DNA of 64,000 bases, from assembly GCF_965227365.1 (NCBI RefSeq), contig NZ_OZ245754.1:3782001-3846000 (forward strand), written 5' to 3'. The position numbers and the translations under genes are program-made. Below, one piece after another: positions 62,136 through 64,000 of the stretch; the stretch's first letter is position 1; the number at the start of each line of letters is the position of its first letter. Under the pieces are notes generated by a model. That model did not search any database, was not told where the DNA came from, and saw nothing but the letters and a program-made list of their open reading frames with translations. The stretch is from Hwanghaeella sp965227365. GTDB lineage: Bacteria; Pseudomonadota; Alphaproteobacteria; UBA8366; Aestuariispiraceae.

Positions 62136-62477
62136 TCATCCCAGTTCCCTGCCCTCGAATGGGTTCTCACCCGACCGTGTCTCTATTTCGACGACCCAGA
62201 TGTCCGGGTCGCGATCAATGCTCCGGGCGACATAGGCATCCGCCTTCTCGTCCGGCACCGGGTCGGAACCCAAGGGCGGCAGCCAGCCGAGATTGCCGTC
62301 CAGGTCGCGCGTTTCCGTCAGGATCCGGCTGGTTCCGTCCAACAGGTTGAGCCGCAGCACCAGCGACCCGCTTTCCCCTTCGCCCTTGTTGATGACCGCG
62401 CCGAAGCCCCCTTGCGCATTGACACTGCGCAAGGTCGCGGAAACCCACATGGCGCTTGGAAGGCGGTCGCGCGGCAC
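62136..62477 (-). CDS. DUF1491 family protein
   Basis: This 113-residue protein is typical of the alphaproteobacterial DUF1491 family. MWVSATLRSVNAQGGFGAVI near the start, LRLNLLDGTSRI in the middle, and ADAYVARSIDRDPDIWVVEI at the end are the conserved segments. The function is unknown. The likely start is a GTG at 62477, with an internal ATG (62450) as alternative; neither has a strong ribosome site. It lies 21 bp after the CoA-transferase gene on the same strand, so cotranscription is likely. Confidence 0.8.
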   Translation of the reverse strand: MPRDRLPSAMWVSATLRSVNAQGGFGAVINKGEGESGSLVLRLNLLDGTSRILTETRDLDGNLGWLPPLGSDPVPDEKADAYVARSIDRDPDIWVVEIETRSGENPFEGRELG

Positions 62478-62498
62478 TGGCGGGAAACGGGTCCGCCG

Positions 62499-63653
62499 TT
62501 AGGCGAGACCCAACTCCTTCAGGATCGCTTCGCGATGCTCATCAAGATCGGGAACATGACCGCGGGTCGACGGGTCGGCATGCGCCGACATCTTGATCGG
62601 ATTTCCGGCCATGCGGAAATGACCTTCCTGCGGGTCCTCGATGGAGACGACCATGTTGCGGGACAGGATCTGAGGATCGGTCATGACCTGCTCGACATTG
62701 TTGATCGGTCCGCAGGGAACGCCGGCCTTCTCAAGCTCGTGCATCCAATGCTCGGTGGTGTTCGTTTTCAGGACCGCTTCCATTTCTTCCTTCAGGACGT
62801 CGACATGCTCGGCCCGGTCCTTGTTGGACAAGTAGCGCGGGTCCTCCGCCATTTCCGGTTTGCCCAGCGCCTCGGCCATACTGGCGAACAGCTTGTTGTT
62901 GCCGGCCGCGATGATGATATGCCCGTCGCCCGACTCATACGCCTCAAACGGCGTAATGGATGGATGCCGCGCCCCCAGCGGCCCCGGAATGGCGCCTGAC
63001 GTGACATAACGCGCAACGGCGTTTTCCAGGATGGCCAACTGACAGTCCAGCATGGAGACATCGATCATCATGCCCTTGCCAGTCTTGGTCCTTTCCAGCA
63101 GCGCCGCATTGACCCCCACCGTCGTGAACAGGCCCGCGGTGATGTCGCCGACCGATGTGCCGACACGCGTCGGCGGGCCGCCTGGATGGCCGGTGATCGA
63201 CATGATTCCGCCCATGCCCTGGACGACCATGTCGTACGCGGCACGGTTGGCATAAGGGCCGGTCTGACCGAAGCCGGATGCCGCGGCATAGATCAACTGC
63301 GGGAAATCCTGTTCCAGCCGGTCCCAGCCGTAGCCCAGTTTTTCCATGGTGCCCGCGCGGTAGTTTTCGACCAGCACGTCCGCCTTGGCGAGCAAGGCTT
63401 CGAACACCTTCCGGTCTTCGTCATCCTTCAGATTGAGCGCAATACTTTCCTTGCCGCGGTTCAGCGACATGAAATAGGCGGATTTTCCGTGCTTGGCATA
63501 AGGACCGAAATGGCGGGCGTCGTCGCCATGACCTGGAGTTTCGACCTTGATGACCCGGGCGCCAAGGTCATGCAACAGCATGGTGCAGTATGGGCCAGCC
63601 AAAACGCGCGTCATATCGATGACGGTAATACCATCCAACGGTCCCTTGGACAT
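62499..63653 (-). CDS. CaiB/BaiF-family CoA-transferase
   Basis: This 384-residue type III CoA-transferase moves CoA between carboxylic acids. GPLDGITVIDMTRVLAGPYCTMLL (in part) at the start, RVIKVETPGHGDDARHFGP near residue 34, FMSLNRGKESIALNL near 62, and MMIDVSMLDCQLAILENA near 195 with the nucleophilic Asp are the standard landmarks. CCTCC-type ribosome signal (AGGAGG on the coding strand) lies before the ATG at 63653. The divergent neighbour is a probable malonyl-CoA decarboxylase, which suggests malonate or another dicarboxylate as the acceptor; this is inference. Confidence 0.93.
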   Translation of the reverse strand: MSKGPLDGITVIDMTRVLAGPYCTMLLHDLGARVIKVETPGHGDDARHFGPYAKHGKSAYFMSLNRGKESIALNLKDDEDRKVFEALLAKADVLVENYRAGTMEKLGYGWDRLEQDFPQLIYAAASGFGQTGPYANRAAYDMVVQGMGGIMSITGHPGGPPTRVGTSVGDITAGLFTTVGVNAALLERTKTGKGMMIDVSMLDCQLAILENAVARYVTSGAIPGPLGARHPSITPFEAYESGDGHIIIAAGNNKLFASMAEALGKPEMAEDPRYLSNKDRAEHVDVLKEEMEAVLKTNTTEHWMHELEKAGVPCGPINNVEQVMTDPQILSRNMVVSIEDPQEGHFRMAGNPIKMSAHADPSTRGHVPDLDEHREAILKELGLA

Positions 63654-63800
63654 GCAACCTCCTCAAACTTACCCTTGCCCCGAAAACATTGTTGGGCCGG
63701 AGTCTTTATTCTGTGATGTTGCGCATGCTACGCACGTACACAACATAGGCAAAGAGCAGATAATCCAGGACGCAGTGAAAGTCACGGTCAGGTCAGCAAA

Positions 63801-64000
63801 ATGAGCGATGTAGCAGCCCAACCTCAGGAAACACTCTGGACACGTACGGTTAACAGTGTCCGCCGCGTCTGGCAGGATTTGGGCGCGACGCTGGATAGCG
63901 ACGCCATACCCGCCAAGCTGGACGGCAAGGCCGCGGACCAATTGTTGGACCGGATGCGGGCCTGCATCGATTCGGAAGGCGGGGAGGTTTCCGCCCGCGC
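63801..64000 (+). CDS. Probable malonyl-CoA decarboxylase, 5' end (partial)
   Basis: The first 66 codons run off the right edge. WTRTVNSVRRVWQDLG and LLDRMRACIDSEGGEVSAR resemble the helical N-terminal domain of malonyl-CoA decarboxylase, in which a similar leucine-rich helix is followed by a Gly-Glu-x-S/A loop. The ATG at 63801 is the first in the frame and has only a weak AGGTCAG upstream. Divergence from a CaiB-type CoA-transferase fits a malonate utilisation locus. An inverted repeat ATGTTG...CAACAT (63716-63746) lies in the shared promoter region. The assignment is tentative because most of the gene is missing. Confidence 0.5.
   Translation, partial: MSDVAAQPQETLWTRTVNSVRRVWQDLGATLDSDAIPAKLDGKAADQLLDRMRACIDSEGGEVSAR

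Overview
The window looks like chromosomal DNA of an alphaproteobacterium, probably a marine or aquatic member of the Rhodospirillales and relatives. The evidence is GC-rich coding sequence throughout, a class I lysyl-tRNA synthetase, a phasin, a BluB with its cobalamin riboswitch, an Irr-like box, an EnvZ/OmpR-like pair, a 'marine proteobacterial' sortase/target pair, and house-keeping genes of alphaproteobacterial type (uvrC, uvrB, pgsA, Moco genes, lysK). I see no rRNA, convincing tRNA, CRISPR array, insertion sequence or prophage. About 55 protein genes account for nearly all of it.

Layout. 1-4.7 kb: nicotinate phosphoribosyltransferase, class II DAHP synthase and a Tat-exported peptide-type ABC binding protein. 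4.7-9.3 kb: a compact methylated-amine module made of a trimethylamine-dehydrogenase-like flavoprotein, a TetR/BetI-like regulator and a non-pyrrolysine MttB-family methyltransferase, with two near-identical 20-bp palindromes in front of the two enzyme genes. 9.4-18.8 kb: UbiK, YbjN-domain protein, ProC, an MltR-like protein, a chemoreceptor, a TetR-like protein, a phasin with candidate PhaR sites, CsaA, and a MarR/OmpR/EnvZ-like regulatory operon. 19-25.9 kb: aminotransferase, metallo-hydrolase, an unusual fused B12-binding protein, a second ProC-like protein, cobalamin riboswitch plus bluB, a frameshifted NTF2-like gene and a 3-hydroxyisobutyrate-dehydrogenase-type enzyme. 25.9-30.3 kb: a leftward operon pgsA-mobB-moeA-moaD-moaE-dacB. 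30.6-32.7 kb: a metal-less M24 hydrolase and a VPLPA-CTERM-type secreted protein, both rightward. 32.8-38.9 kb: uvrC, an AT-richer gene-free stretch, folB, a folM-like reductase and uvrB. 39-41.8 kb: class GN sortase with its VIT/VWA target. 42-46 kb: aspartate aminotransferase, a hydratase, dps with an Irr-like box, and msrP. 46.1-50 kb: two tandem paralogues with a large uncharacterised N-terminal region and a C-terminal cyclic-nucleotide-binding domain. 50.07-50.2 kb: a strongly structured candidate small RNA. 50.3-64 kb: TerB-like protein, AEC transporter, DinG-type helicase, cysteine-dioxygenase-like cupin, lysK, a second class IV aminotransferase, DUF115 glycosyltransferase plus asparagine synthase, DUF1491, a CaiB-type CoA-transferase, and the start of a probable malonyl-CoA decarboxylase.

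How parts work together. The amine module suggests stepwise demethylation of a quaternary and then a tertiary amine under one TetR-type repressor. Cobalamin is a recurring theme (MttB family, fused B12 protein, bluB under a riboswitch). The Moco operon supplies the cofactor needed by MsrP at 45 kb. The strongest candidates for undescribed biology are the tandem CNB-domain paralogues, the candidate CCUCC-bearing small RNA, the fused B12-binding protein, and the amine module with its shared operator.
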